Source of the DNA: Holophagae bacterium
GTDB lineage: Bacteria > Acidobacteriota > Holophagae > Acanthopleuribacterales > Acanthopleuribacteraceae
NCBI GenBank assembly: GCA_029263455.1
Contig: JAJCXM010000008.1
Location: forward strand, 620,001-684,000
Direction: 5' to 3'
Length of the DNA stretch: 64,000 nucleotides
The stretch's first letter is position 1; each line of letters starts with the position of its first letter. Shown here one piece after another: positions 55,988 to 64,000 of the stretch. The notes below the pieces were generated by a model. That model was not told the DNA's origin, did no database searches, and saw only the letters and a list, made by a program, of their open reading frames with translations. The position numbers were made by a program, and so were the translations under genes.

Positions 55988-56854
55988 CTAAGGCTCCAGC
56001 AGACTCAGCAAGTAGCGGCCATATTCGTTCTTCGACATAGCTTCACCGTATGTGCGTAGCATTTTTTCGTCAATGAACCCCATTTCGTAGGCAATTTCTT
56101 CGAGACAAGCGACCTTAAGGCCTTGACGATGTTCGATAGCCTGAATGAAGGTATTGGCCTCTAACAAAGATTCGTAGGTGCCCGTGTCTAGCCAGGCGAT
56201 ACCTCGACCCAGTTTCTCAACTTGAAGTTCTTTCATTTCTAAGTAGGCCTTGTTGATATCTGTGATCTCATATTCGCCCCGGGCCGAAGGTGCCAAGTTA
56301 CGTGCGATATCTACGACCCGGTTATCGTAAAAATAGAGTCCTGGGACTGCATAGTGTGATTCAGGATGTTCGGGTTTTTCGACGATTTTTGTGGCGCGTC
56401 CCGTTTCATCGAAGGAAACCACACCATATCGTTCAGGGTCGTGCACCCGGTACGCGAAAATGGTTGCGCCATGATTGTTGGCCGCCGCTGCGCGCAATGA
56501 ATGCGTAAGGTCATGGCCGTAAAAAACGTTGTCGCCCAAGATGAGGCTCACAGAGTCGGAACCAATAAAGTCAGCTCCGATCGTGAAAGCCTGTGCCAGG
56601 CCTTTCGGTTCTGGTTGAATGGCGTAGGTAAACTTAACGCCAAACCTCTCGCCGTCGCCCAAGAGTCTCTGAAATGAGGGTGTATCCTCAGGTGTCGAGA
56701 TAATCAGGATTTCACGGATTCCCGAGTACATCAGTACGGATAGCGGATAATAAATCATCGGCTTGTTGTAGATGGGGATTAACTGTTTGCTGATCGCCAT
56801 CGTTATTGGATATAGTCTTGTACCTGAACCGCCTGCTAAAACAATGCCTTTCAT
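55988..56854 (-). CDS. rfbA: Glucose-1-phosphate thymidylyltransferase
   Basis: Makes dTDP-glucose from glucose-1-phosphate and dTTP, first step of dTDP-rhamnose and related surface sugars. The 288 residues show [30 protein letters not shown] at the N-terminus, [16 protein letters not shown] and [10 protein letters not shown], all diagnostic for RmlA. No rfbB, C or D neighbour in the window, so it is an isolated copy here. The upstream ribosome site AAGGGAGG lies just before the ATG. Confidence 0.96.
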   Translation of the reverse strand: MKGIVLAGGSGTRLYPITMAISKQLIPIYNKPMIYYPLSVLMYSGIREILIISTPEDTPSFQRLLGDGERFGVKFTYAIQPEPKGLAQAFTIGADFIGSDSVSLILGDNVFYGHDLTHSLRAAAANNHGATIFAYRVHDPERYGVVSFDETGRATKIVEKPEHPESHYAVPGLYFYDNRVVDIARNLAPSARGEYEITDINKAYLEMKELQVEKLGRGIAWLDTGTYESLLEANTFIQAIEHRQGLKVACLEEIAYEMGFIDEKMLRTYGEAMSKNEYGRYLLSLLEP

Positions 56855-56975
56855 TCCGCCTCCCTTAAAACAGCTGGCAGTTTAACGAGCGAGGACGCAG
56901 CCCGCAAGATAAACGTTGCCGAGTGAAGGTCAGTTTTCTATGGTGGAGGGTTGAAATACAAAGAGGAGGTCGATT

Positions 56976-57710
56976 TTGGAATGGTTCGCTGACCCTAATG
57001 CTTGGATAGGATTGTTTACGCTCACGGTTTTGGAAATTGTGTTGGGCATTGACAATATCGTCTTTATTTCCATCATTTCCGAAAAACTGCCGTTGGCTCA
57101 GCAGCCTCGTGCGCGCCGGTTGGGCTTAGCTGCTGCCCTTATTACGCGTGTACTTTTATTGTTCAGTCTTTCGTGGCTGGTTAAATTAACTAATCCTCTT
57201 TTCGAATTACTTGGGCACGGATATTCAGGGCGCGACATTATTCTCATCATAGGGGGCCTGTTCTTACTGGCTAAAGCAACCCATGAAATTCACGGAAACC
57301 TAGAAGCCGAGGATGGCAGCAAATCAAAGAAACTGGCTTCCAGTTTTGCGGGTGTTATTTTTCAAATCATGATCTTGGATATCGTTTTTTCGCTGGATTC
57401 TGTAATCACAGCTGTGGGCATGGTTGATGAGGTATCTATCATGATTACGGCCGTCATCATTTCGGTGATTGTCATGATGTTGAGTGTGAACAAAATCGCA
57501 GCTTACATTGCTCGTCATCCTAGTATCAAAATTCTGGCCCTGAGCTTTTTGTTACTTATCGGAGTTTCGCTGATTGGCGATGGCACCGGGCACCATATTC
57601 CTAAAGGATATATCTATTTCGCCATGGCATTTTCGGTCATTGTTGAGCTCCTAAACCAAGCAAACACACCAAAAGCTGAGCCAGTCGAAATGCATCAAAA
57701 GTTTCGGTGA
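56976..57710 (+). CDS. TerC-family integral membrane protein
   Basis: The 244-residue protein has about seven hydrophobic helices and the TerC signature acidic helices: TVLEIVLGIDNIVFISI (about 17-33) and IMILDIVFSLDSVITAVGM (about 128-146). TerC/YgdQ-like proteins are linked to metal-ion (Mn2+) export or to metal loading of exported proteins. The start is TTG at 56976 with AGAGGAGGT 5 bases upstream. The BtuF-like gene begins 7 bases after its stop, so an operon continues through 59849. Confidence 0.87.
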   Translation: MEWFADPNAWIGLFTLTVLEIVLGIDNIVFISIISEKLPLAQQPRARRLGLAAALITRVLLLFSLSWLVKLTNPLFELLGHGYSGRDIILIIGGLFLLAKATHEIHGNLEAEDGSKSKKLASSFAGVIFQIMILDIVFSLDSVITAVGMVDEVSIMITAVIISVIVMMLSVNKIAAYIARHPSIKILALSFLLLIGVSLIGDGTGHHIPKGYIYFAMAFSVIVELLNQANTPKAEPVEMHQKFR

Positions 57711-57717
57711 TAATGAC

Positions 57718-58767
57718 ATGGTCGATCGTTCGCTCGTATTTGAAACTGAACGTTTAAGCGTAAGGCGAAGCGCTCAACCGGACTATTTCCATACGGATCA
57801 AACGAACGATCAATGGCCTATGGACCTGACGTCACAAGAAATTCCTGACTCGCTGCTCGACGACAGTTTCATTGCCGCAATAGAAGCCTGGCTCATTGCG
57901 CGAGGGCAACGAACCAGTTGCATTAATGGGGAACTCAGAAAGATTGACGTACGCCAGCTCGATAATCTACCAGTCACGGAACCACAGCGAATCGTTAGTA
58001 TTTGTCCATCCAACACAGAATGTGTGGCGGCGCTTGGGTGCGCCGATAGGCTAGTAGCTTTGGACTCTAGCTCGGATTTTCCAGAAAACATCCGCGGATT
58101 GCCAAGGCTAGGTATGGATCTGGACGTGGACTTAAATCAGTTAGCCAAATTTTCTCCCGACCTTGTGGTCGCTTCGTTGAGCGTTCCGGGTATGGAAAAA
58201 AATGTGGTTGCGCTAAAGCGCTTGGGTTTTTCGGTCGTTGTCTTGGCGCCCAAGAGCTTAGATGACGTATTCGACGATATGCTATATCTAGGCTCAATTC
58301 TTGGTGTCAAAAACAAAGCTCAGCAGGAGGTTTCAAATTTACGTGATAGGCGCTCCCGTATTAAACGGGCTTGCTCAACGTCGCGTCCCGTTCGGACCTA
58401 CTTGGAATGGTGGCCCAAACCCTACTACGCGCCGGGCCAATCCTGTTGGACAAATGACCTTGCCGAACTCGTATCAGCCAAATGGATATTTTCGGACCGA
58501 CTGGGCCAATCCGTTGCGGTCAACGCTGACGAAATTATCCATGCCGACCCTGAGCTTATTTTGGTGTCATGGTGTGGTGTTCCTTATCATCAGCTTAAGC
58601 CAGACAAGGTTTCACAGCGAAAGGGTTGGGGCGGGATTAACGCCATCGTCAACGGGCACGTTTATGCGGTTGATGAAGATTTATTGGGTCGGCCCGGCCC
58701 GCGTTTGTTGGATGGCGCACTGATTATTGCTGAACATTGTGCTTCGGTCAGACAGGGACTGAATTAA
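57718..58767 (+). CDS. BtuF-like periplasmic-binding-protein fold protein without signal peptide
   Basis: The 349-residue protein of the cobalamin/iron-siderophore binding-protein superfamily has RIVSICPSNTECVAALGCADRLVALD (about 90-115), LGMDLDVDLNQLAKFSPDLVVAS and the late VNADEIIHADPELILVSWCG. An N-terminal extension of ~85 residues has no signal peptide or lipobox, so the protein is probably cytosolic. No permease or ATPase gene lies nearby, unlike btuFCD loci. Similar signal-less proteins are annotated as cobalamin-binding, but a corrinoid role is unproven. Starts 7 bases after the TerC gene and overlaps the CvpA-like gene by one base. Confidence 0.72.
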   Translation: MVDRSLVFETERLSVRRSAQPDYFHTDQTNDQWPMDLTSQEIPDSLLDDSFIAAIEAWLIARGQRTSCINGELRKIDVRQLDNLPVTEPQRIVSICPSNTECVAALGCADRLVALDSSSDFPENIRGLPRLGMDLDVDLNQLAKFSPDLVVASLSVPGMEKNVVALKRLGFSVVVLAPKSLDDVFDDMLYLGSILGVKNKAQQEVSNLRDRRSRIKRACSTSRPVRTYLEWWPKPYYAPGQSCWTNDLAELVSAKWIFSDRLGQSVAVNADEIIHADPELILVSWCGVPYHQLKPDKVSQRKGWGGINAIVNGHVYAVDEDLLGRPGPRLLDGALIIAEHCASVRQGLN

Positions 58768-59849
58768 TGGTGAATTCATTGGGCCTAATCGTTGTTCTCG
58801 TTTTCGTCTATTCAGGATATCGGAAGGGTTTGGCGGCCGTCATCATTGGCCTTGCTGGTCTCGTTTTTGCCTACGTCGCATCGCTAAAACTAGCTTTTCC
58901 GTTCGGGGACATCTTGCGGCTGATGGGGTTAGCACAGGGACTGAGTGCGTATTTTATGGCGGCGACGATCATTTTTATGGGCGTGGGTTTCTGTTTTTTT
59001 ATACCCGGACTCTTGCTTAAGCGGCGTGCGCGAAAACAGGTCGAGCGAGGTGAGGCTCGATCCTGGACCTTCATACTTGCGGCCATTCTAAATGGCACTG
59101 TTGGATTGGTTTATTCGTTGGTGGTCGTGTGGATGGCTATGTTTGTTCGTGACGCACTCATGCCAGAGCAACTAGAGTATTCAACCCGTCGTCCCGTATT
59201 TGAACGGATGAGCATAGCGGCGGCTAAGTTCATTGCGAGACGTGTGGTGCCAGATTCAGAAAAGAATCAAGCCATGGTCGAATTTGCGGCTGATCCTGGT
59301 CAAGTTGCTCGTCACGCAAAGACAGTTATGAATCACCCGCTTCTAAATCAATGTTTACAGGATAATGCTATACGGGATGCAATGACGCGCGGAGACACGG
59401 CTGCAATTCTTGAATCAAACGCGTTTAAGAATCTTGCTCAAGATCCTGCGTTTAGTGAGGCTGGCCAAGCACTTAGGCTAATTAACGATGAAGGGGAAGC
59501 TAAAGGTTTGGCAGAATTGTTGGCCAGGGTTGGTTCCGCATTTGATCAGCTTCAACAGGATCCTGAAGTGCGTGCGATATTGGAGGACCCAGAATTCAAT
59601 GAACAACTGCGTCAGTCATCTCCATGGAAGCTATTGAACGACGAGCGTATGCTGACATTGATTCGGCGGCTAAATGAGGTGTCTCCCTCAAGCGCTGAGC
59701 TGCCTCATGTGGAACCCAATCGGGTTCAACCCGTTCCAGTCGAAACTCAAAAAGAAAAAACACCACGCAAGCTGTACCGCTGGCGAGACGCGCAGGGAGG
59801 GCTCCACCTAACCAACGACCCGCCGCCGGAAGGGGCAGAAGAACTTTGA
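58767..59849 (+). CDS. CvpA-like membrane protein fused to DUF4124
   Basis: The 360-residue protein. Residues 1-130 contain four hydrophobic helices in the CvpA arrangement (GLIVVLVFVYSGYRKGLAAVIIGLAG at the start). A long helical, probably periplasmic or cytosolic region follows, with an internal near-repeat (FKNLAQDPAFSEA and FDQLQQDPEVRAI, then ILEDPEFNEQL). The last ~30 residues read KLYRWRDAQGGLHLTNDPP, the DUF4124 pattern found in exported proteins. The start is ATG at 58767, overlapping the upstream stop (TAATG). Function unknown. Confidence 0.78.
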   Translation: MVNSLGLIVVLVFVYSGYRKGLAAVIIGLAGLVFAYVASLKLAFPFGDILRLMGLAQGLSAYFMAATIIFMGVGFCFFIPGLLLKRRARKQVERGEARSWTFILAAILNGTVGLVYSLVVVWMAMFVRDALMPEQLEYSTRRPVFERMSIAAAKFIARRVVPDSEKNQAMVEFAADPGQVARHAKTVMNHPLLNQCLQDNAIRDAMTRGDTAAILESNAFKNLAQDPAFSEAGQALRLINDEGEAKGLAELLARVGSAFDQLQQDPEVRAILEDPEFNEQLRQSSPWKLLNDERMLTLIRRLNEVSPSSAELPHVEPNRVQPVPVETQKEKTPRKLYRWRDAQGGLHLTNDPPPEGAEEL

Positions 59850-59909
59850 CGCTTTAGGCTAATCTGTGAATCTAGCAATGCTAGAATGAACAAAATAAGG
59901 AGGCATCAC

Positions 59910-60350
59910 TTGTGGAACCCATTTCGTAAGAAAAAAGATGTCTCTGAATTGATCAAAGATGGTTCTTTCATAGACGCGCGGGCACAACTACTTGATGAGC
60001 TTGACGAGAGCCGCGATTTATCAAGCGATACCCATTCTAAATTCCATGTGTTGCTCGGCCAGATCGCTGATTTATGCCTTAAACAGGATCAGCCATTAGA
60101 GGCCAAGAAATATTATGCTGAATTGGTCGACCACCATGTGGAGCGGGGTTTTTATACCAAAGCTGTCGCTATTCTGAAGAAGATGCATCGCCTCGATCCC
60201 GAAGACCCGGAGGTCTTGACAAGAATTGCTGATTTCAATCGCAGGGTACCCAAATATATGGTGAATACCAAGATGGCCGAGGAACTGGTAGAGAAGTCAA
60301 AAGAGATCGAGTCCAATCAGCGAGCTCCACGCGCACGTCGACGGTCATAA
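59910..60350 (+). CDS. Small helical TPR-like protein
   Basis: The 146-residue soluble protein contains helix pairs resembling TPRs (KFHVLLGQIADLCLKQDQPLEAKKYYAELVDHHVERGFYTKAVAILKKMHRLDPEDPEVLTRIADF) and a basic C-terminus (RAPRARRRS). The start was set at TTG 59910 because AAGGAGG (59897-59903) lies 6 bases upstream; an ATG at 59886 is in frame, but the ribosome site would then be inside the gene. Sixty bases after the CvpA-like gene. Function unknown; a partner of the kinase downstream is possible. Confidence 0.7.
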   Translation: MWNPFRKKKDVSELIKDGSFIDARAQLLDELDESRDLSSDTHSKFHVLLGQIADLCLKQDQPLEAKKYYAELVDHHVERGFYTKAVAILKKMHRLDPEDPEVLTRIADFNRRVPKYMVNTKMAEELVEKSKEIESNQRAPRARRRS

Positions 60351-60363
60351 AGCCCGCTTTTGC

Positions 60364-60393
60364 TTGTCAATGCTTATTGCAACAGTGTAGAGT
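60364..60393 (+). promoter_or_regulatory. Candidate sigma-70 promoter of the second Ser/Thr kinase
   Basis: TTGTCA (60364-60369), 18-base spacer, TAGAGT (60388-60393). A small inverted repeat GGCAA-GGT-TTGCC (60397-60409) follows at the expected start and may be an operator. Confidence 0.4.
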
Positions 60394-60467
60394 GAGGGCA
60401 AGGTTTGCCTTCTATTACTATGAGAATTCGGTGAACCCAAATCGAAAGTTTGGCGGCGGATCGAAGT

Positions 60468-61577
60468 ATGGGTTTAAGCGATCTTTGGAAAAAAGAGGAA
60501 TTTGCCAAGCGTGGCGATGAGCTTGATGACAAAGACGTGAACCGTGAAGTTCTAGAAAGCGGCAATGACATGATTGGCCATGTCATTGGTGGCAAATATG
60601 TTATCGAAGAAGTGCTTGGTTATGGCGGCATGGGCGTCCTCTATTTAGCCAAACACAAAGTCTTGGGCCGTAAATACGTGATCAAAATTATTCGGCTCCA
60701 TTTAGTGGATCAACACGCAAATGTAGCGATTAAGAGATTTAGGCGAGAAGCTCAAGCGCTTGCAAAAGTGCCCCATCGCAATATTGTCGAAGTGGTTGAC
60801 TACGATACCATCGACGAGCGGACACCTTATTTCGTGATGGAATACGTCGAAGGCGACACCTTGGCTGCGCTACTTGAGAACAACCCAATGGGTGTGCCCC
60901 ACGAGATGTTTCTCACGATCATGCAGCAACTGTGTGAAGCGATGGCGGTTGTTCACGCAAAAGGCATCGTGCATCGCGATTTGAAGCCGACCAATATCAT
61001 GATCCAAACCACCGATGATGACGTCAGCATTAAAGTGTTGGATTTTGGTCTCGTCCATGTGGACGCAAAAGAGTTTGAATCGGCCATCCTTAAACTGACC
61101 GGTACAGGCCAGGTAATAGGAACTCCGGCTTATATGTCGCCGGAACAGTGTCGCGGGAACGCCGTAGACCAACTTTCTGATATCTATGCCATTGGTCTCC
61201 TGGCATATGAGATGTTGGCAGGTGTGCCAGCTGTTGATGGTGAAAGTTTTATTGAGATTATCGAAAAGCAATTGAGCGAGAGACCGGACCCCTTGCTCAA
61301 GATCCGTTCGGACGTGCCGAGCCATATTGTTCGTGCCATTGATCGAGCCCTCAGCAAAGAGCCCGCTGATCGCTACCAATCGACAACCGACTTTTTCCGA
61401 GCTATTTCTGGTGAACCTCTTGAAGATGAAGTCGAGAGTAATGCGACCGAAAAGCCCGCTAAGGTTTCACAAAAAGATGCAGCCGAGAAATCGTCTAAAT
61501 CAGCAACTGGTATTTATGTGATGATCGGTGGAATTGCCTTAGCTGTCGCACTTGCCCTTTGGATTTGGGTGTTTTGA
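60468..61577 (+). CDS. Tail-anchored serine/threonine protein kinase
   Basis: The 369-residue Hanks-type kinase: glycine loop GYGGMGVLYLA, ATP lysine in YVIKII, catalytic HRDLKPTN (Asp171), DFGLVH, and SPEQC. After the kinase domain (about 35-300) comes a Lys/Glu/Ser-rich linker and a single transmembrane helix at the extreme C-terminus (YVMIGGIALAVALALWIWVF) with no outside domain, so the kinase faces the cytosol and no extracellular sensor is present. The ATG at 60468 was preferred; TTG at 60450 is in frame. Ribosome sites are poor at both. It converges closely with the halogenase-like gene (7-base gap). Confidence 0.9.
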   Translation: MGLSDLWKKEEFAKRGDELDDKDVNREVLESGNDMIGHVIGGKYVIEEVLGYGGMGVLYLAKHKVLGRKYVIKIIRLHLVDQHANVAIKRFRREAQALAKVPHRNIVEVVDYDTIDERTPYFVMEYVEGDTLAALLENNPMGVPHEMFLTIMQQLCEAMAVVHAKGIVHRDLKPTNIMIQTTDDDVSIKVLDFGLVHVDAKEFESAILKLTGTGQVIGTPAYMSPEQCRGNAVDQLSDIYAIGLLAYEMLAGVPAVDGESFIEIIEKQLSERPDPLLKIRSDVPSHIVRAIDRALSKEPADRYQSTTDFFRAISGEPLEDEVESNATEKPAKVSQKDAAEKSSKSATGIYVMIGGIALAVALALWIWVF

Positions 61578-61584
61578 TTGCTGA

Positions 61585-62853
61585 CTAGGAAAGTCCTGGA
61601 TAAGGCGATCGAAAGCCAAGTTTCCGATTCTCGCGCCTAACGTTCCACCAGAAAAAGGATGTCCATAAACGGGTCATCCGCGATGGCGTAAAAACGTTAC
61701 CTGCTAAGTTTGAGGCCACAGCGCGCCGAAACGCGTGAAACGGGGGATCACTATAAAAGACCTTCTGAAATCCTGGCGTGTAGTATCCGTAAATATAAGA
61801 CTTAAATCGCCTTAGACCTTGGTCTAGCCATTTTTGGTAGATATCAAACTTCTCCAAAGTAGGCGTTATGCCCGCTTTCAGTTGGTCCTCAACTAAATCG
61901 AATGCCCGCTCAGCCGAAACGGTGGACAACATCACGCCCGATGAAAAAACAGGGTCTACAAAAACCGCGGCATCTCCAATACAGAGCCAGCCATGGCCCC
62001 ATGCCGGTTGCACGCAATAAGAAAAATCAGCAACTGACGTGACATCACCTATCTGTTCAGCTCCAGCCAGTCGCTCTCGCAAAACCCGAGACTCAGCTAA
62101 GCCCTTGTGGTACATAGCGGTCAGTGAATTTGCTTGCGCCTTGATGGCTTCTTTCGTCCAAACCATGCCCACACTTACGTGATTAGCTGACAATGGGATA
62201 AGCCATGACCAAGCGCCTTCGGTTTGTATGATTTCAATATCGCCCGGTTCAGCGATAGGGCTTGCGGTGAAGCGATTGAAATAAGCATACGCGCTACTTT
62301 GATTAAGTATGGGATCGCGCTCAACGTGACTGAGCGACTTTGCCAGAAAAATGGCTCGACCAGAGGCATCAATGGTTAACGTTGCGTGGATACTGTGTTT
62401 TTCGCCCTCTGCATCTTTGTAAATAAATCCATGTACCTTGTCTTTGTCACCAACAACTTCAACCACATTGGCAGGCTGTCTGACGTCGACGCCCACTTCT
62501 TTTGCTCTTTCAACAAAGAGACAATCAAACGCCGCCCGCTCTACTTGGTAGGAATAATTTGCTTTGCATTCGAACGCGTCGCGAAAACGAATTTCTCGCG
62601 AAAATTTACTTTCTTCATGCGTAAAAACGGCACCTGGTTTCTTTTGAAAAGGGCCGTTGTCGATGCGATCAAAGAGACCGAGACGTTTGAAAAGCGGCGT
62701 GTTGTTGGGCAATAGCGATTCGCCTATTTTTTGTCTAGGGAATGTCTCGCGCTCAACAACGACCACCTTTAAGCCGGCTTGAGCTGCGAGAATCGCAAAC
62801 GTACAGCCACCTGGTCCAGCGCCAATAATCGCGACGTCAACTTTTTCGACCAT
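61585..62853 (-). CDS. FAD-dependent halogenase/geranylgeranyl-reductase-like monooxygenase
   Basis: The 422-residue flavoprotein has a Rossmann motif GAGPGGCTFA (11-20), the GESLLP segment typical of flavin halogenases and related reductases, a WSWLIPL motif (WxWxIP pattern of halogenases), and CIGDAAVFVDPVFSSGVMLS for FAD ribityl contacts. It could halogenate or oxidise a small molecule or reduce a polyprenyl chain; the class cannot be decided. ATG at 62853 follows TGAGG. It has no biosynthetic partners in the window. Monocistronic, back-to-back with the sigma-54-like promoter of the next gene. Confidence 0.8.
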   Translation of the reverse strand: MVEKVDVAIIGAGPGGCTFAILAAQAGLKVVVVERETFPRQKIGESLLPNNTPLFKRLGLFDRIDNGPFQKKPGAVFTHEESKFSREIRFRDAFECKANYSYQVERAAFDCLFVERAKEVGVDVRQPANVVEVVGDKDKVHGFIYKDAEGEKHSIHATLTIDASGRAIFLAKSLSHVERDPILNQSSAYAYFNRFTASPIAEPGDIEIIQTEGAWSWLIPLSANHVSVGMVWTKEAIKAQANSLTAMYHKGLAESRVLRERLAGAEQIGDVTSVADFSYCVQPAWGHGWLCIGDAAVFVDPVFSSGVMLSTVSAERAFDLVEDQLKAGITPTLEKFDIYQKWLDQGLRRFKSYIYGYYTPGFQKVFYSDPPFHAFRRAVASNLAGNVFTPSRMTRLWTSFFWWNVRRENRKLGFRSPYPGLS

Positions 62854-62855
62854 GG

Positions 62856-62937
62856 ATCAACCTCATCGCGACATTATAGGCGAACAGGCATTGACAAGCA
62901 TCAGTCAGAGGAATGTTGGAGGTCGGTTGAGGTTGAT
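62856..62937. repeat. Widely spaced 10-base inverted repeat
   Basis: ATCAACCTCA (62856-62865) and TGAGGTTGAT (62928-62937) are perfect complements 62 bases apart, flanking the region upstream of the sigma-54-like site. The left copy is also the ribosome site of the halogenase-like gene, so coincidence is possible. Confidence 0.35.
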
Positions 62938-62971
62938 TCTCGAATGGTTGACGCCGACTCCTGTATTGTCT

Positions 62972-62988
62972 TTGGCTTGTTCATTGCA
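62972..62988 (+). promoter_or_regulatory. Sigma-54 promoter for the right-end secreted protein
   Basis: TGGCTTG-TTCA-TTGCA (62973-62988): perfect -12, exact GG-N10-GC spacing, two mismatches at -24. The start is predicted near 62999, a leader of about 150 bases. Confidence 0.65.
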
Positions 62989-63151
62989 TAAAATGTGGTC
63001 TTGCATGATCTAAGATATGCGTTTCGTAACCTAATGCATCGATTGGCAAAGAACGGAAACATTTTTTCAACCATGAAATCTTGATATCCAATATTCGTGC
63101 TCCTAGGCGTTCATGGGGTCAGCGAAGTGAAGTAATGCTAAGGAGACCTAT

Positions 63152-64000
63152 ATGTATTTCAAAAACTGTGTGCTAATGGCATTAATGGCGACCGGCCTAG
63201 TCGGTTTGAGCCAATCCGATCGAACTAATCTCTATTATTTACCTGAAGTTCAGTTGGGTAATGAGTCTGATACAGCCTTCTATTTGGTTAACCCTGGTGA
63301 CATGGCCACAGGCATCGATATCTATGGATTTTCGATGGACGGCACTTCAGTCAATCAATCGACGCTGCTAACTGAGGTTGCTGGCAAGTCAAAAGTGCTG
63401 GTCATGGCATCTGCGTTGTGGCCTGAAGTGATAGATATTCATTGGGTTCAAGTCGGTTCTGACAGTGAACTTTACATCGTCGCTGAATTATTGAGTGATG
63501 GTACCAAATCCGCTTATTGGGCGGCATCTTCGCTCACCGAGTCCGCCTTTATGCCTCATGTCGCTAAGAACACAACCACGTTTTCAACCACTCTTTCTGC
63601 ATTGAATGGATCTAGCGAAGGCATCTTCACGGGTCTGCTACCTAGACCCTCAGGAGGTATCAAGACGGTTCCCGAGCACAGTATGCCATATGGTCTTGCG
63701 AAACATGATGTCCTTGATTATTGGTCAGACCTCGATCCCATTAACTGGGTGCTTCTAGAGTCAAACGCCAAAGGTTTGGCCGCGATGGAGTATTTTGATT
63801 ACATCGACGGTAATAAGCGACGCGCATCTTTGGGGCTCACCAACCAATCGGGTCGTGTATTGCGTTTTTTGCACGTCGCCACGGATACCGTGAACTTCTG
63901 GACAGGTATGGTGTACATCAACGTGGGCGACGCCAGCGCTAGCGTGACCGAAACTTACTACAACTCGGCGGGTACGGTTCTCAATAGCCGACAGTTAACG
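63152..64000 (+). CDS. Secreted protein, 5' part, sharing a module with the BNR protein
   Basis: Runs off the right edge; 283 codons are present. ATG at 63152 follows AAGGAG (6 bases). It starts with a signal peptide (MYFKNCVLMALMATGLVGLSQS) and continues as a beta-rich extracellular protein. FMPHVAKNT (near 133) and RFLHVATDTVNFWTGMVYIN (ending near 257) align with YVPHVAKDT and FLHIAKDTSLFWTGMVYIN in the C-terminal 440 residues of the 22916-26512 product, about 113-115 residues apart in both. The protein lacks the propeller repeats at its start. Function unknown. Confidence 0.85.
   Translation, partial: MYFKNCVLMALMATGLVGLSQSDRTNLYYLPEVQLGNESDTAFYLVNPGDMATGIDIYGFSMDGTSVNQSTLLTEVAGKSKVLVMASALWPEVIDIHWVQVGSDSELYIVAELLSDGTKSAYWAASSLTESAFMPHVAKNTTTFSTTLSALNGSSEGIFTGLLPRPSGGIKTVPEHSMPYGLAKHDVLDYWSDLDPINWVLLESNAKGLAAMEYFDYIDGNKRRASLGLTNQSGRVLRFLHVATDTVNFWTGMVYINVGDASASVTETYYNSAGTVLNSRQLT

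Noticed and set aside
57718-57780. N-terminus of the BtuF-like protein resembling the start of a GNAT acetyltransferase (FETERLSVRR)
   Set aside because: The match is about ten residues only and no acetyl-CoA-binding motif follows.
1-64000. CRISPR arrays, insertion sequences, phage genes, rRNA or tRNA genes
   Set aside because: Looked for regularly spaced repeats, transposase-like motifs, T-arm consensus and terminal repeats; none found. Codon use appears even across the window, giving no sign of recent transfer.

Overview
The window looks like chromosomal DNA of a free-living, probably Gram-negative bacterium of about 48-52 % GC (by eye). Two eukaryotic-type Ser/Thr kinases, several multi-PAS and hybrid histidine kinases, c-di-GMP enzymes, an orphan NtrC-type activator, near-consensus sigma-54 promoters and large secreted beta-propeller proteins resemble the Acidobacteriota (for example Holophagae or Acanthopleuribacterales) or Myxococcota. 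The phylum is an inference and cannot be settled from the window. No rRNA, tRNA, CRISPR array, insertion sequence or prophage was seen.

Layout. 1-4.6 kb: metabolic genes (GlcD-like oxidase, acyl-CoA dehydrogenase-coaE pair, class V aminotransferase). 4.7-23 kb: a signalling island with a Ser/Thr kinase, a diguanylate cyclase, an orphan sigma-54 activator, a divergent sigma-54-type operon (pilus-ATPase-like domain protein plus EAL phosphodiesterase), a secreted metzincin, three histidine kinases with one stand-alone receiver, and a second pilus-ATPase-like protein. 22.9-29.1 kb: a very large secreted BNR/sortilin-type protein, a TMTC-like membrane/TPR protein and a small membrane protein. 29.7-43.6 kb: mostly housekeeping genes (antiporter, FAD dehydrogenase, murB, gamma-carbonic anhydrase, tail-specific protease, hydrolase, gamma-glutamyltransferase, RNase D, mgtE). 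43.7-52.7 kb: one tightly packed same-strand run, recO-glyQ-glyS-ppdK-TPR-trmB-like-SDR. 52.7-62.9 kb: acsA with a CsgG-like lipoprotein-family gene, rpmG, rfbA, a TerC-family gene, a signal-less BtuF-like protein, a CvpA-DUF4124 fusion, a TPR protein, a tail-anchored Ser/Thr kinase and a halogenase-like flavoprotein. The window ends inside a secreted protein gene.

How it fits together. The most interesting layer is a probable sigma-54 regulon. Five sites with the strict GG-N10-GC spacing and good flanking matches lie in front of (1) the pilus-ATPase-like/EAL operon, (2) the metzincin, (3) the second pilus-ATPase-like gene, (4) the giant BNR protein and (5) the partial secreted protein at the right end. 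Products 1 and 3 are paralogues of a stand-alone domain resembling the N2/PAS-like domain of PilB/GspE, without the ATPase core. Products 4 and 5 share a previously unnamed extracellular module. The picture is a c-di-GMP-linked, sigma-54-controlled programme of surface and secreted proteins, possibly tied to type IV pili; function is inferred, promoter and homology patterns are seen directly.
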